Source: Rhynchopus sp. YZ270_cl-10
Lineage: Eukaryota > Euglenozoa > Diplonemea > Diplonemida > Diplonemidae
DNA: 64,000 nt
Assembly (NCBI GenBank): GCA_964035575.1
Contig: OZ037851.1
Coordinates: 434,001-498,000 of the forward strand
Reading direction: 5' to 3'
Numbering within the stretch: position 1 is the stretch's first letter; each line of letters starts with the position of its first letter. The notes under the pieces were generated by a model that saw nothing but the letters and a program-made list of their open reading frames with translations, was not told the DNA's origin and ran no database searches. A program made the translations under genes and the position numbers. Shown piece by piece: positions 50,416 to 61,302 of this stretch.

Positions 50416-52082
50416 GACAAAAGTGGATTTGATGCCAAAGTAAAGATTCAGTTTGACCGAATTGACGCCGCAATCTGCAACCTACACCATTACGACCGAA
50501 TGGAGAGGGAAAAGGTCGGCAAGATGCACCTTGGCCTCTCTGCTTCGAAACACTGCACACCAGCATGCATCTCTTAACAACCTCCCCAAGGAGGGGGCGT
50601 GTTACGAGTGGGTCCAAAAAAACATGAGGGAGGAAATACCATTTTTTTTTTTTTGCAAACAGAAAATATGAATTTTTTTATTGCTGTCGATGATGTATGG
50701 GAGTATGGGGGGTTTGAACGGTGCCGACGTCCCAGTAGCCACCTTTTAAAGAGAAGACTTGGAAAGGAATATGTCTCTCGTTTTCACACATCGAAGAAGA
50801 AAATAAGAACACCCACATTCAAAAGAATAATAAACGAAAGAGGAGAAAGTGCAAGAGAAAGTAATTTGATAAAAATAAAAAACAACACCACGTACTAGCA
50901 TTGCTTACTTTAATTTTCTACATTTTTTTTAAAATCAGAATGATCATAGATGGTAGTCGGGCCGAGTCGGGCCGACTCGGGCCGACCACTTTTCGTTATT
51001 TTTTTTTTGAAAAAATTTTTTTTCAGGGTCGGCCCGAGTCGGGCCGAGTCGAAAAAACTCGGCCCGACTCAAAAAAAAGTCGGCCCGAGTCGGGCCGAGT
51101 CGAATTTTTTTTGGTTTTTTTTTTTGGGGTTTTTTTTTTTTGTTTTGTTTTTTTTTGGTTTTTTTTTTTTTTTGGAAAAGATTTTACTGTGAGGGGGCCG
51201 ACGGGCTGACTCGGGCCGACTTTTTTTTTTTAAAAAAATTTTTTTTCGACTCGGCCCGAGTCGGCCCGACTTTTGAAAAAAAAAAAAAAAAAAAAAAAAG
51301 TCGGCCCGAGTCGGCCCGACTCCCAGATTTTCCAAAAACTCGGCCCGACTCGGCCCGACTACCATCTATGAATGATGTGATGATTTAGTTTGTTTTAGAG
51401 ATGCTGCTTGTTCTTTTGATAACTTATTGAGATACTGTGGCTGCCACTACAGCAAGCGAGCAGGCTCCATTTATCCTTGAGTAAATCATCTTGGCTAAAC
51501 AGAAACTGTAAAACCCACATAGAAAATCCACGTAGGGAATTACGTAGGGAAAATGTCAAAGTTAATCACGTAGGGAATCCCTTACATCCCACACGTGAAA
51601 CGCAATACCAGGTGTCGGCGCACTGCCGGAAGGCAGCACAACAACACGAAACCTTAATTTTTTTCCGTTAAAACGAGTGGGAATTGGGTGGATGGGGGTC
51701 ACAAATGCCAGTTAATAGGGCTCATTCAATAATATAATTTTCGCTTTTTACCCTATGCAATTGTTGATGACCATTTGCTTATCGTTATTATCCTTTTTGT
51801 GCAATATTCAAAAAGATGTAAATCTTTTTTTGTAGAAACGCACTCGACTGTGGTCCCCAGAACTTGCTTTTTTGTTTATTTTTGCAGTCCCAGGGGCGTA
51901 AACTCGCCAGGGAATCCACGGTGGGAACCTGGGTACTTTTTCTCTAAAAACTCAATGAAATACTTCACCACCTATGATCTAAGGTGTGCAGCTGCCAGTT
52001 GGTCCAAGATGCTCTTATAATCCACACCAACCACACCCTCTCCATGACACTAGTATCCGACCCTGATGGGCACATCTCCTCT
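50416..52082. other. Gene-free spacer with a foldback
   Basis: About 1.7 kb with a degraded hairpin B (50760-50796), a 426-base foldback (50945-51370), a tandem block near 51520-51580 (ACGTAGGGAATT, ACGTAGGGAAAA) and otherwise AT-rich sequence. No coding region is supported. Confidence 0.45.
50945..51370. mobile_element. Foldback element with GTCGGGCCGA motif
   Basis: The ends CATAGATGGTAGTCGGGCCG (50945) and the inverse at 51351-51370 pair perfectly for at least 31 bases. AATGAT occurs directly before and directly after (50939-50944 and 51371-51376), a likely 6-base target duplication. The interior is made of TCGGGCCGAG/CTCGGCCCGA units in both orientations separated by long T or A runs. 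No coding capacity. Confidence 0.82.
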
Positions 52083-53964
52083 TCACTTATCCCGGATCGA
52101 CGGAAGGTAAGACTCTGGGTTGCGTGAACGAAGGTGCGGGGCCTGTACGAAGGGGGGTGCAGGTTGGAACTCTAGCACAGCCTGCTGCGCTGTGGCACCT
52201 TGCGCAGTGCCACCCACCTTGGGTTGCGCAGAAGATGCAGACACCTGCGCTGTTGCGTGCACAGCTGCTTGTGTGGTTGACACAGTTTGGGAGGCGCGTC
52301 TAGGCGGTGGTGGCTGTGGGTGGTGTTCCTTTACGGCCTGTGTATGTGGTGCCTTCTCGGTGTGTGAATGCGGATGAGCTGGCTGCTGTGCCGTCACTAC
52401 ATCTGCCAGCCATGGATGCGCCAAGCCTTGCTCTGGGGTGAGACGCTGCTCGGGAGTCCATATCAGACACATTCGCACAAAATCATAAAACAAATTGTCA
52501 TTCACGTTGAGACACTCCTTGAGCCGCTTTGTTCCAGACCGTCTCTTCCTACCACGTGAGTTTGCGACAATACGGGGCGCATTCGTGGTGTCAAAGAACT
52601 GCTTTCTGCGTGGCGCCCTGCTCAGCAGCTTCTGCGGCGGCACGCCGAGGACCTCCATGATGCAGGCGAGTTGTTCGGTTTCGTTCTCGCCGGGGAAGAG
52701 AGGGTACCCTGTGGCCAGCTCTGCCATGGTGCAGCCGAAGGACCACATATCGATGGGACGTCCGTAGGGGATGCCGAGGATGACCTCGGGGGCACGGTAG
52801 AAGCGGCTCTGCATGTATGTGTAGAGGCGTTCGTTCTCAAAGCAAGAGCTGCCAAAGTCAATCAGCTTGATGCTCGCACGGTTCGCTTGTCGCAACAGAA
52901 TGTTCTCCGGCTTCAAATCGCAATGAATAATGTTCTCTCGATTCAGGTACGCAAGTGAAGTAAGAAGCTGCACCGCAAACTTCTTCACCAAATTCAAACT
53001 CAACGGCTGAAATCGGTTCAATTTGATGAATTCGTAGATATTAACACTGTGCAGCTCGAATACCATGCAGATGTGGTTTCGGAACATAAAGTGGTCGTGC
53101 ATCTGTGAGGGTGGGTGGTTGTAAGGGTGGGGGAGAGAGGGAGGGGTACCTGAACAATGTGGCACTGCTGCTCAGGGTCGTGCGACTTAAGGTGTTCGAG
53201 AAGGCGGATCTCGATCATGGCCTGCTTGTGGAACTTCCTCTTATTCCGTATTATCTTGAGGGCTATGCGTTGGCCGGTTTTTCTATCTAGGCATTTGACC
53301 ACCTGTAGCGAAGTGGTTTGCAGTAACACAAAAACAAAAACAACAAAACAGTACATACCTGTCCAAAGGAGCCCTTCCCAAGCAGCCCAAGCACCTCGTA
53401 GCGGTACAGAATGTGGTCTCCCATCACCAATCGGTAGTCACCCCGCTCATCGTCAAACCTGGTTTGGTACAATAATGGTAGAGTCTCAAAAAAATTAAAA
53501 ACGATGTTGCAGATCAAAGATGACGCAGGCATTGGTCAAAACAAAGACGAATCTCACGCCTCCTTTATCCCAACATACCCATTGTTGATCCCCTGCCGCA
53601 CCGGTGCGCGGATCTTCGCTTGCGTCCCCCAGTAGTAGCACTGCGTGAACTCAAGAATCTCGCTTTTTTCGTAGTTGCTCAGGAGATCACCGTGCCGTGT
53701 GAGCACCTTCGCTGCGGAGAGAGGCTCCGAGGTACCTTGCACGTCGCGCTTGGGTTGCGAGGAGGAGGGGCGGCCGCTGCTGCTGCCTTGCGGGGGGGTG
53801 GGTTTGGCACGACTGCTCGACATTGGTCGCATGCCTGCAGCTGGTTGGTGCGGGACCTCACCTTGATGCCCTACTCCATGCGCATGCTGCTGTGCCCCAA
53901 ACGACGTTTCCACCTTCCTCCTCTGTGCCGCTGCCACTCCATTCCCCCCCACAACGAGCGGCAT
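52083..53964 (-). CDS. DYRK-family protein kinase (four exons)
   Basis: Complement join 52083-53102, 53150-53302, 53359-53458 and 53579-53964, 552 residues. Donors are GTATGT, GTATGT and GTACCC, and all junctions keep frame. The start ATG is at 53964. The N-terminus has a DYRK-homology stretch ([20 protein letters not shown], then [12 protein letters not shown]). The kinase domain shows GKGSFGQ near 155, ALKIIRNK with the ATP-binding lysine, [31 protein letters not shown] near 269, DFGSS near 298, the activation loop [17 protein letters not shown] near 311 and [20 protein letters not shown]. The YxY activation loop and N-terminal box place it in the DYRK family, kinases that phosphorylate their own tyrosine and then Ser/Thr targets. 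The ~150-residue tail is Ala/Gln/Pro/His-rich. The cellular role is not shown by context. Confidence 0.93.
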
Positions 53965-54961
53965 CGAGGGGGAGGAGAAAGGGAGAAAGGGAGAGAGAAG
54001 TTAGGCTAAAACCAATCCACCTTTGAGGAAGTAACGTAAATCAAAACAGATGTGGGGGGTCTTTTGTCCCAAGGGAGGGGGGAAATGGGGGAAGAAACTT
54101 AGGCAGGATTATGGGGAGGGGAGGGGGAAGGGGGGGGTTAAAGAAAAAGAGGGTGAGCCAAACAGAGATCTGTCTAAGAGAGGATGGTTTTGGGAGGAGG
54201 GGAGGGGAAGGGGGAAATGGTTGGATTGTTAGATGGTGGGTTGTTTGCAGCATAAGAGGAAGAAGAAGTGTGAATGTGGTTTGCGGGGTTTTAGTGTGTT
54301 CTGACGAAATGCAGCGTTGTATTAATATAACGCGCCTTTTAAAAAGAGACGACTACGTCATCCGGGGCCAGTGGAAATGGTCAACAGGATAGCCAATGTG
54401 TTACCACTCATTCTCTGCATTCAGGTAGCGGAATGTTCACGCTTTCCCTTTCGGCAATCCTACACCTGAATCTGGCCCGGTAACTTCTTCCCAACACATT
54501 TCCAAACACCGCCAAAACTCGGGTCAAAAAATCAGATGGCATAATACACAATTTTTTCCGACAACTATTTCACCATTCTGGATAACTGCGTGAATGTTTC
54601 TGAGGTGTTACCCCTCCCTAACAACATCCGAGAGGAAACACAATACAGCCACTACCTGCAGGGTGGAAATAATAAAATATCAGCATGGCCCCCACCTTTT
54701 TTTTTGTAATATTTTGGTTCAAATTAATGCAAAACACTCAAAAAAGGGAGTGTTTTTCACTATGCCTACCTGAGTTGACTCAAATTGCCGGTGTTTGCCG
54801 TATGGTTGCCGGTTTTTGTACCGGAAGTTGCTACCGGCCAAAATCAGGTGGCTGTGTTTTTAAAGCGCAAAAGTTTTTTTCTTAAGTATTTTACGGTGTG
54901 CTTTTGTTGTTTTTTGGGGCGAGAAGCGGTGGGAGGGAGAGAACGTCGGGGGGAAAATGGT

Positions 54962-55026
54962 AGTTATTGTGCACCCACCTCCGACTGACCCACGCACGAT
55001 GCCAGCCATCTGGATGAACGCACAAA
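54962..55026 (+). repeat. Dispersed repeat D, copy 4
   Basis: CACCCACCTCCGACTGACCC, CGATGCCAGCCATCTGGATG, AACGCACAAAG. It is followed immediately by a hairpin A copy. Confidence 0.5.
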
Positions 55027-55036
55027 GAAAAAGGTC

Positions 55037-55078
55037 TGTAAGATGATCTTAAGCCTCGCATTGCTTGGTCACCTTACA
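55037..55078 (+). repeat. Hairpin A family member, long stem
   Basis: TGTAAGATGATCTTAAGC, CTCGCATT, GCTTGGTCACCTTACA. TGTAAG/CTTACA, TGA/TCA and AAGC/GCTT all pair. Confidence 0.65.
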
Positions 55079-55652
55079 ATAAGTTAAGTTTTCTTCTTTT
55101 TGGTGTTGTTTTATTTCTCTTCAAAAATATGGGTTTTTTTTCGATTGTATTACGATAAAACAAAGAAAAGTTGAAAGGTGAATATGCCCCACGCATTTGG
55201 GTCGATTTATATCCCCCCACTCCCCCTTCCAATCATTCACTCAAAACCCCCAAATTCCCTTTTCTGTGAAGGGGGTATAGTGCGTCATAGAATGCCTCAA
55301 AAGTGCTCCAAAGTGTGACAATTTTTCTGAAAACCCCATTTTCGGCCCAGTTTTCCGGTCAACTTGCCTTAGAAATGCGTTTCATTTATTTTTTTTTTTT
55401 TTGCAAAACTGAAAAAAAATACAGTTTGTTTTGTTCACTCCCGGGAGTTTATAAATCGACCCATATACAATAAAAGGAGCGCTGTGTTAATTTTGGCCAC
55501 AAATGGAGCGCACGAAACGGAGAATAACTTTCCAAATAAAAACACCCCTGGAGAAAAAAAAATTCTAGCAGGAGGGTGAAGGCGAATGTACAAACACAGT
55601 CGACAAAAGAAAAGGGAAAAGACAGCACGAACGTAAGCCTGTGTACAGTCAG

Positions 55653-55810
55653 CTTCACGGCAGACTGGTCAATACCCTCGACCACTCATATGACCAGTCT
55701 AGACCGGTCACTTAGCACTGTTTGGCAGACCAAACAGTGCTAATCAAAACAGAGGTGATCGTTCAGCTGGTCAAATGAGTGGCCAAGAGTCCGACCAGTT
55801 CACCGTGAAG
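55653..55810. mobile_element. Foldback element with ACTGGTC motif
   Basis: The ends CTTCACGGCAGACTGGTC and GACCAGTTCACCGTGAAG form an imperfect inverted repeat. The centre is a near-perfect hairpin, TAGCACTGTTTGG with its inverse. In between, ACTGGTC/GACCAGT variants occur at least six times in both orientations. No clear target duplication. Confidence 0.65.
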
Positions 55811-56524
55811 CAACACATACCCATACCCCGACCCCCTTAAAATAGTTTAACATAGAGTCACAATTACCAGTTCAACCCCCCGCGAGAAAACGGAACAATG
55901 TTTTCTCTTCTCGCAAAAAACCCTCTTTAAAAATTGAATGTACAGTTTGTTGGATAAGGTGGGGGGGAAAAGTTGCTAAAATACAACAGCCCGCTTGTGA
56001 CAGTGTACCTACCAAAAAAATACGCAGGAGATTACAGGGGGTCCCGAGGAGTCTCCAGGGGACAGTGTTTTAAAACAATCAAATATGATTGAGTACCACG
56101 AAAGCATTCTGTGTTCAGGTTCCGATATTAAATAAAGAAACCGCAAAAAAGGGGGATAAAACATCGAAATAGAAACTTAACACTCATCACACGATAAAAC
56201 CCATGGGAGAGGTTGTGGTGAAACGCACACACCTCGACCTGTTGTGGTGAGGAGTGGCTCTGCAGCGCGGTTCGTCCCCAGAACCGCAAAGTGTGTTCAT
56301 AATGCTTTGTTTCTATTTCCTCCTTCATTTTATGTGGCTGTATTGCCCATCATAGTGTATTATGATGGGAAATTATCACAGTATAGTATAGCCACCACTA
56401 GGGGCTTGGATGAGGGGGGTAACGTCATGATGAGGGCCACGTCGTAACAGCGATACACCGCAAACCATGCACCACACCCCCTTCCCATTCCTTGTTGAAA
56501 CCAAAAAGGGGATTTTTAAAATTA

Positions 56525-56550
56525 ACATAAGCCTCTCGTGCTTAGTCACC
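56525..56550 (+). repeat. Hairpin A core
   Basis: CATAAGCCTCTCGTGCTTAG, TCACC. TAAGC/GCTTA pair around the conserved loop. The outer arm is missing on the left. Confidence 0.5.
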
Positions 56551-56788
56551 AAAGTTGATGTTGAAACCAAAGAAGTATCACGCAACAGCCTTAGATTGAA
56601 CAAGAATATTTTTTTAAAAAAATCTTTTGTGTGTGTGGCTAGCAATTCCGATTAGTTTAAAGAAAACTTTTACTCTCAGCAGATTTTTCCTTTGGGGTCA
56701 GCGCCGCCTGCTGACCCAACCTTTTTTTCTTGCAGAGTACAAAGTCTAAAGGAGAAAAAAATACAATAACGAAAAGGAGAAAAGTTGG

Positions 56789-56828
56789 CAAGATGACCGT
56801 AAGCCTTGACGTACTTAAAGCCACCTTA
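56789..56828 (+). repeat. Hairpin A family member
   Basis: CAAGATGACCGTAAGCCTTG, ACGTACTTAAAGCCACCTT. The inner stem shifts but TAAG/CTTA is kept. Confidence 0.4.
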
Positions 56829-58620
56829 AAAAGGTAGAGTGTATATTACCTAACCCATCCCATCCCACCCCGTCCCCTTGACCCATGTATGCCCTTTTAG
56901 ATGGTAATCAAAGCATTTTCTCATTACGAACCTAAATCAGTGTTGCTCCAGCAATTTTTGTCGCAAACCCCCCCAAAAGCCCCCCCGATTTGACAATAAC
57001 GAATCCTAGAATAAACACTGCCAACGTAAAAATAAAATAAAAATACCCCCCCCCCCCCCCCCTAGGGGGGGTCACATCCCATGTTAAAAGTGAGGACACC
57101 GACCAAAAAAAATTTTTTTTGAGAAAAAAATGGACATCACCCTGAAAAACCAGAAAATATGGTCCCCAGGTGACCTACAATTCAATTCCGCCTGGTTTTG
57201 GACACTTCTGAGCACTTGTGGGGGTCTAATTCGGATTTTTCAAAAAAAAAAAAAACGGCCTGGGACAGGGTTTGTACTTTGGCACCTTTCAAATCGGGGT
57301 ACAATCAAAACCCATTAAAAACACCGTTGGGACGCATTGAGAGGGCGGGAAAAGTGCCGGGGGCACTGTATAGGCGGTTCTACGCCAAGTCCGGTCTAAA
57401 AGCCTTGTGTAGGCGCAGTGGAATGGCAGTAAAGGCAAAGCGCCGTATCCACTGTGGAATAGGCCTGCTGAAGGTGTCCTCAGAGGCGATTCTGCAAGTC
57501 CTGGGGAGATTGAGTTTAAGAAAACACATGAAAAGGGGAGGAAAGTGATGTGTGTGGCATTGGGCCTCCCACGCGTCCTCCTCGCGGGTCATTGCGCACG
57601 GCTTGTCGTCAAGCAGTCTGGCCTTGCCATGTTGGAGCAGTGTGCCTAAGTTCCCAATACGGCGTTCCTTGCCCTTGTGAGCTTTGAGGACGTCTCGCTC
57701 TTGCCGCTATATTTTGTGGCGTGCCTGTCCGTGTTCACAAGGGATGTCTCTTTCCTCCCACAGTAATCTGGGTGTGGGGTCTGAAGAAGACAAAGAAGAC
57801 GAGGCAGATGCGGGGTGGTGCTGTAGTCGAGTCTATGACTGGATATCCATATACGTGTCTAGTACACGGCTATTGTAGACTGAACTGCAAAACCAAGGGG
57901 GGAATTGGGCATTGCAATATCTGGAAAGTCATACGAGGTGTTTTTTTCCGCAAGGGAAGGTACCCTGAGGGACCGGGTGAGGCAGTGACGGCAGATCTGC
58001 TCGATAATTTACACCTGACTAATTTTCCTCCCTAAATTGATCACTCCCTGGCCTATTAATGGTGTGGGTACCTAAGCGCGTGTATACATTGGTCACTACG
58101 ACCCACAAAATACAGATGCCAGGTGACCGTCTTGTCTTCTTTTGGCTGTATTCAAACGCACTTAGATGACATTAGTCAAGATGTATCCTTTACTTCCTAA
58201 AATATGAGTCATGGGCTGTTGCCATGGCCATATCTCGTTTATGTGCTAAAAAATAGGAATAAGCAAGGTACAGACCCTGTCCCAAGACCCCTTTTTTTTT
58301 CGGAATTTTGATTTTCTGGTCACTTCCGGTCACTATTTTTGGTATTTTTGGGCCTCCAGGACGTTTTCTAGGGGATCTTGGGTAGTGACTTGTGGGGTCG
58401 GACACCGCGCTGCGCGTAGAATTCAAAAACCCTGAAAAAGTGCATTGTCCTCCCCTTGTGACCCCCCCTACCCCCCCCCCCCCCCCCAAAAAAAAAAAAT
58501 TCCCCCCAATCCCAAAATTAAGGAACCTCCGGTCCAATCGTGTTGTTTTGTTTTGTTTGTTTAAAATGCCTTTTTTGGTTCATTCCTTAGTGTCTTTTAG
58601 ACCTGTTTTATTTTTCTTAT

Positions 58621-60196
58621 TTACTTGTACCGTATTATGATATCGCAAAGACACCTAACCTTCTTCCTCCTGTCTGAGTCGGTTTCGGTCGCTTTAATTG
58701 CCTTTGCACCGGCCTGTATCGGGTTATGTGTGTTCGTAAAGGTACAAATGGACCGTTACAAGACCAAGTACAGTCATCCAACAAAGGTTGGTGGGTAAAA
58801 ACGTTGGTGGGGTAAAACATTGGTGGATTTGGGGGCTCGAAAAAAATTGGTGGGTTTTTTACCCCACCAACCTTTGTTGGATGACCTGTAAGTCACAACA
58901 AACAATACCTCAAAAAGAGTCAGTCTCTTCTTTGTCTCGGGCTCACAGATGAACTGCGTGCGGTGTCCTTGGAAGTACTCCGTGTCGAAGAAGAAGCTCA
59001 GAAGCCATATGTACATCTGTTTTATTTATTTGTTTTTTGTTTTGTTGCAAAATCGACAGAACCACCCTAGAATGTTGAGAAACGAATACAGATGATTTTT
59101 TCGCTATTTATCGGGCTATTATTTTCACTTTATCTGAGGTTCACAACATCCGCATACCTCGACACCGATGTCGCCTATTTTTTCTCTGTACAACTCGAAG
59201 TGGTGGAGGAGGAGGGGGAGGATGTGGTGGTCAAGGAAGAGACTCATGACACGGTCCTCGTCTAGACGGTCGAGGTGTGTCACGATGGCGTAGATGTATG
59301 CTACCACTACGACCTCTTGGCTTTGCGCGTCGCAGTTGCCTTGCGCTATAGCGGAATTGAGCATGTCCTCTGCGTACTCGATGAAGGCAGGGATGTCCAG
59401 CGTCTGTAACGCCTCAACCGCCATCAGGAGACACCGTAGCAGCTCGCCCAGTCCCGCTTCGTACGTCTTCATCACACCCATCGCGTCCGGGTCCCCGCTC
59501 AGCCCCGCTCCAGCACCAAAGGTAAATGTTTTAAACTCAATCATTAACCTTAGAAGCATGTTCGTTTTGCTTTCTTCAATGACATAGCGTACACAGAGCT
59601 CTTCGCGTTCCCAAACTGTTAAGGTGGGGTAGGTGGGAGGGGGGAAAGGAGGGGGTGGGTCTATACCAGTGCCGTCTCTCTTGCCTGCTTCCTTACCTTC
59701 CATCGAAGCGACCTGCCCTAAATGGTGGATGATATCGGCAACCTCCCGCCACTCAGTACTCATAGGTGGGTGGCGTGCCACTCTGCGGACACGGTTTCTT
59801 AAGTCCTGCGGGGGAGGGGGGGTTTAGTAAAGTAGAAATTAACTTCTGGTATTTTTTCAGGAACGGCAATGTCACTAAAAAACGCTGGAAAAAAGAAAAG
59901 TTCTTAAGTCCTGCAGGGGTAGAGGTGTTAAAGAATAACAAATGTTCAAACTCGGTTTGTTCTAAAGTGAACTCTTTGGTGTGAACGGAGGGAGGGGTAC
60001 ACATTATCGACGGCCCACCTTTCACAGAATAGCTTTACGTCCTCCCTATGGCAGAGCAAGCTCTGTCTGCCTGTTTCATACTCAAAAATACAAAAACACA
60101 TACCTGACTTAAGCGCTTGTTCATGACGTCTAAAGTATCGGCGCATGTGTCCTGTGTGTAATATGCGTGTCCCCGGTCTACGCCGTTGCCAGCCAT
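58621..60196 (-). CDS. Unrecognised helical protein (four exons)
   Basis: Complement join 58621-58713, 58909-59016, 59158-59805 and 60104-60196, 313 residues. Donors are GTATGT, GTATGC and GTATTG, all phase 0. The ATG at 60196 is 8 bases after CACCTTTTTAAAG. The first three exons are well supported. The last exon (AGAKAIKATETDSDRRKKVR, then CLCDIIIRYK and stop) is my best choice, since the acceptor next to exon 3 would leave a 23-base intron. Most of the protein is predicted helix (WREVADIIHHLGQVA, GLGELLRCLLMAVEALQTLD, VVVVAYIYAIVTHLDRLDED, HHILPLLLHHFELYREKIGD), suggesting an armadillo-like or all-helical fold. I do not recognise the family. There is no signal or membrane segment. Confidence 0.62.
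58774..58884. mobile_element. Foldback element in an intron, TTGGTGGGG motif
   Basis: The ends TCATCCAACAAAGGTTGGTG and the inverse at 58865-58884 pair almost perfectly for about 28 bases. The interior repeats TTGGTGGG five or more times. It fills most of the last intron (58714-58908) of the four-exon gene. Confidence 0.7.
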
Positions 60197-60660
60197 CGTG
60201 AATGCTTTAAAAAGGTGAGCAAAGAGTGCTTGATCAGAAGGTACTCAGAAGAGAAAAGGGGGGAAGGGGAGAAGGGGAGAAGGGGGGGGAATAGGGAGAT
60301 TTAGTGTGTTATTTTTTGTCAAAGCAAAATAGGTTTTATTGAAAAACGAAAGATTTTTTGTGTGTGGAAGAGTGCAGTGAGTGTGGTTGGTTCTGTGTGG
60401 GGTGTGTTGTAGTGTGGGGGGGGAGGCAGGGGTACCTGTAACGTGGGGCCGCGGGCCGGGCCTCTGGGCCGAGAAAAAATCCCTTAAGAAATCACGTGGG
60501 AAATGCTCTCGCCGTTATTCTGCTTTTGTATAGCTATTCTTGGCTGGGGCCGATTTTGTTTTTTGGGGTCAGCGGATCTCAATCTTTCAAATAAAGCCGG
60601 TTTTTAAAAAAAATATTTTTCGCCAAGGCGCGAGAGGGATTTTTTGAGTTTTTTACACTG

Positions 60661-60885
60661 TACTGTACTGTACTGTACTGTACTGTACTGTACTGTACTG
60701 TACTGTACTGTACTGTACTGTACTGTACTGTACTGTACTGTACTGTACTGTACTGTACTGTACTGTACTGTACTGTACTGTACTGTACTGTACTGTACTG
60801 TACTGTACTGTACTGTACTGTACTGTACTGTACTGTACTGTACTGTACTGTACTGTACTGTACTGTACTGTACTGTACTGTACTG
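60661..60885 (+). repeat. (TACTG)n satellite, about 45 units
   Basis: A perfect or near-perfect pentamer array of 225 bases. All frames on both strands are open only because of the repeat, so no gene is inferred. Confidence 0.95.
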
Positions 60886-60946
60886 TGTATCTGTGTATAC
60901 TGTGTATACTGTGTATACTGTGTATACTGTGTATACTGTGTATACT
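60886..60946 (+). repeat. TGTGTATACT decamer array, about six units
   Basis: It follows the pentamer array directly and shares the ACTGTGTA words, so the two arrays may have a common origin. Confidence 0.85.
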
Positions 60947-60949
60947 GCA

Positions 60950-61040
60950 AAAATTGACCAAAAACGAGAACTTGTCCATTTCGTCAAATTGACCCCACCA
61001 CTGGCCGGACGGATTCCGGAATGCAAATGCCGGCCCGTTT
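60950..61040 (-). repeat. Dispersed repeat E, copy 4 (inverted)
   Basis: On the minus strand: CCGGCATTTGCATTCCGGAA, TCCGTCCGGCCAGTGGTGGG, GTCAATTTGACGAAATGGAC, AAGTTCTCGTTTTTGGTC. It matches 14022-14108. Confidence 0.65.
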
Positions 61041-61207
61041 GTGGGCAACAATGACCCAAAAACCCGCGCACAAGGTTGCGTTGTGTATACCGTGTATACA
61101 TACACGTGATTTTCTCCATTTGATAACCAAGGGCCGGGGGCCGGGGGCCGGGCCGTTTTTACCCCCCTCGTTACAGGTACCCCTGGGGGGAGGGGGCAGG
61201 CATGAGA

Positions 61208-61256
61208 ATAAGGCCCGGACCCCGGACCCCGGACCCCGGACCCCGGACCCGGCCCC
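61208..61256 (+). repeat. GGACCCC tandem array
   Basis: About six units of GGACCCC. A second short array of the same unit is at 61781-61801. Confidence 0.8.
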
Positions 61257-61302
61257 CCGGAACCCCACACCCCCCTACCCTACTCTTGCTCCCTTCCCAC
61301 CT

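Larger units (their letters stand above)
53965..58620. other. Long gene-free region
   Basis: About 4.7 kb. It contains G/A-rich simple sequence (54050-54230), repeat D with hairpin A next to it (54962-55078), a foldback (55653-55810), two more hairpin A copies and poly-C/poly-A runs near 57045 and 58470. Between 57130 and 58035 some plus-strand frames are open but show no recognisable domain. I see no supported gene. Confidence 0.4.

Noticed and set aside
52083-53165. Kinase read as a single frame starting at 53165
   Set aside because: It lacks the glycine-rich loop and ATP lysine. Those lie in upstream exons joined by clear GT-AG introns, and the first codons of this frame are intron sequence.
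57130-58035. Plus-strand frames suggesting a gene or transposase remnant
   Set aside because: Basic-rich pieces in shifting frames, no recognisable helix-turn-helix or catalytic motif, and no terminal repeats found.
60644-61054. Long open frames on both strands across the TACTG array
   Set aside because: They arise from a repeat whose period lacks stops in these frames, and the product is a monotonous repeat with no coding signs.
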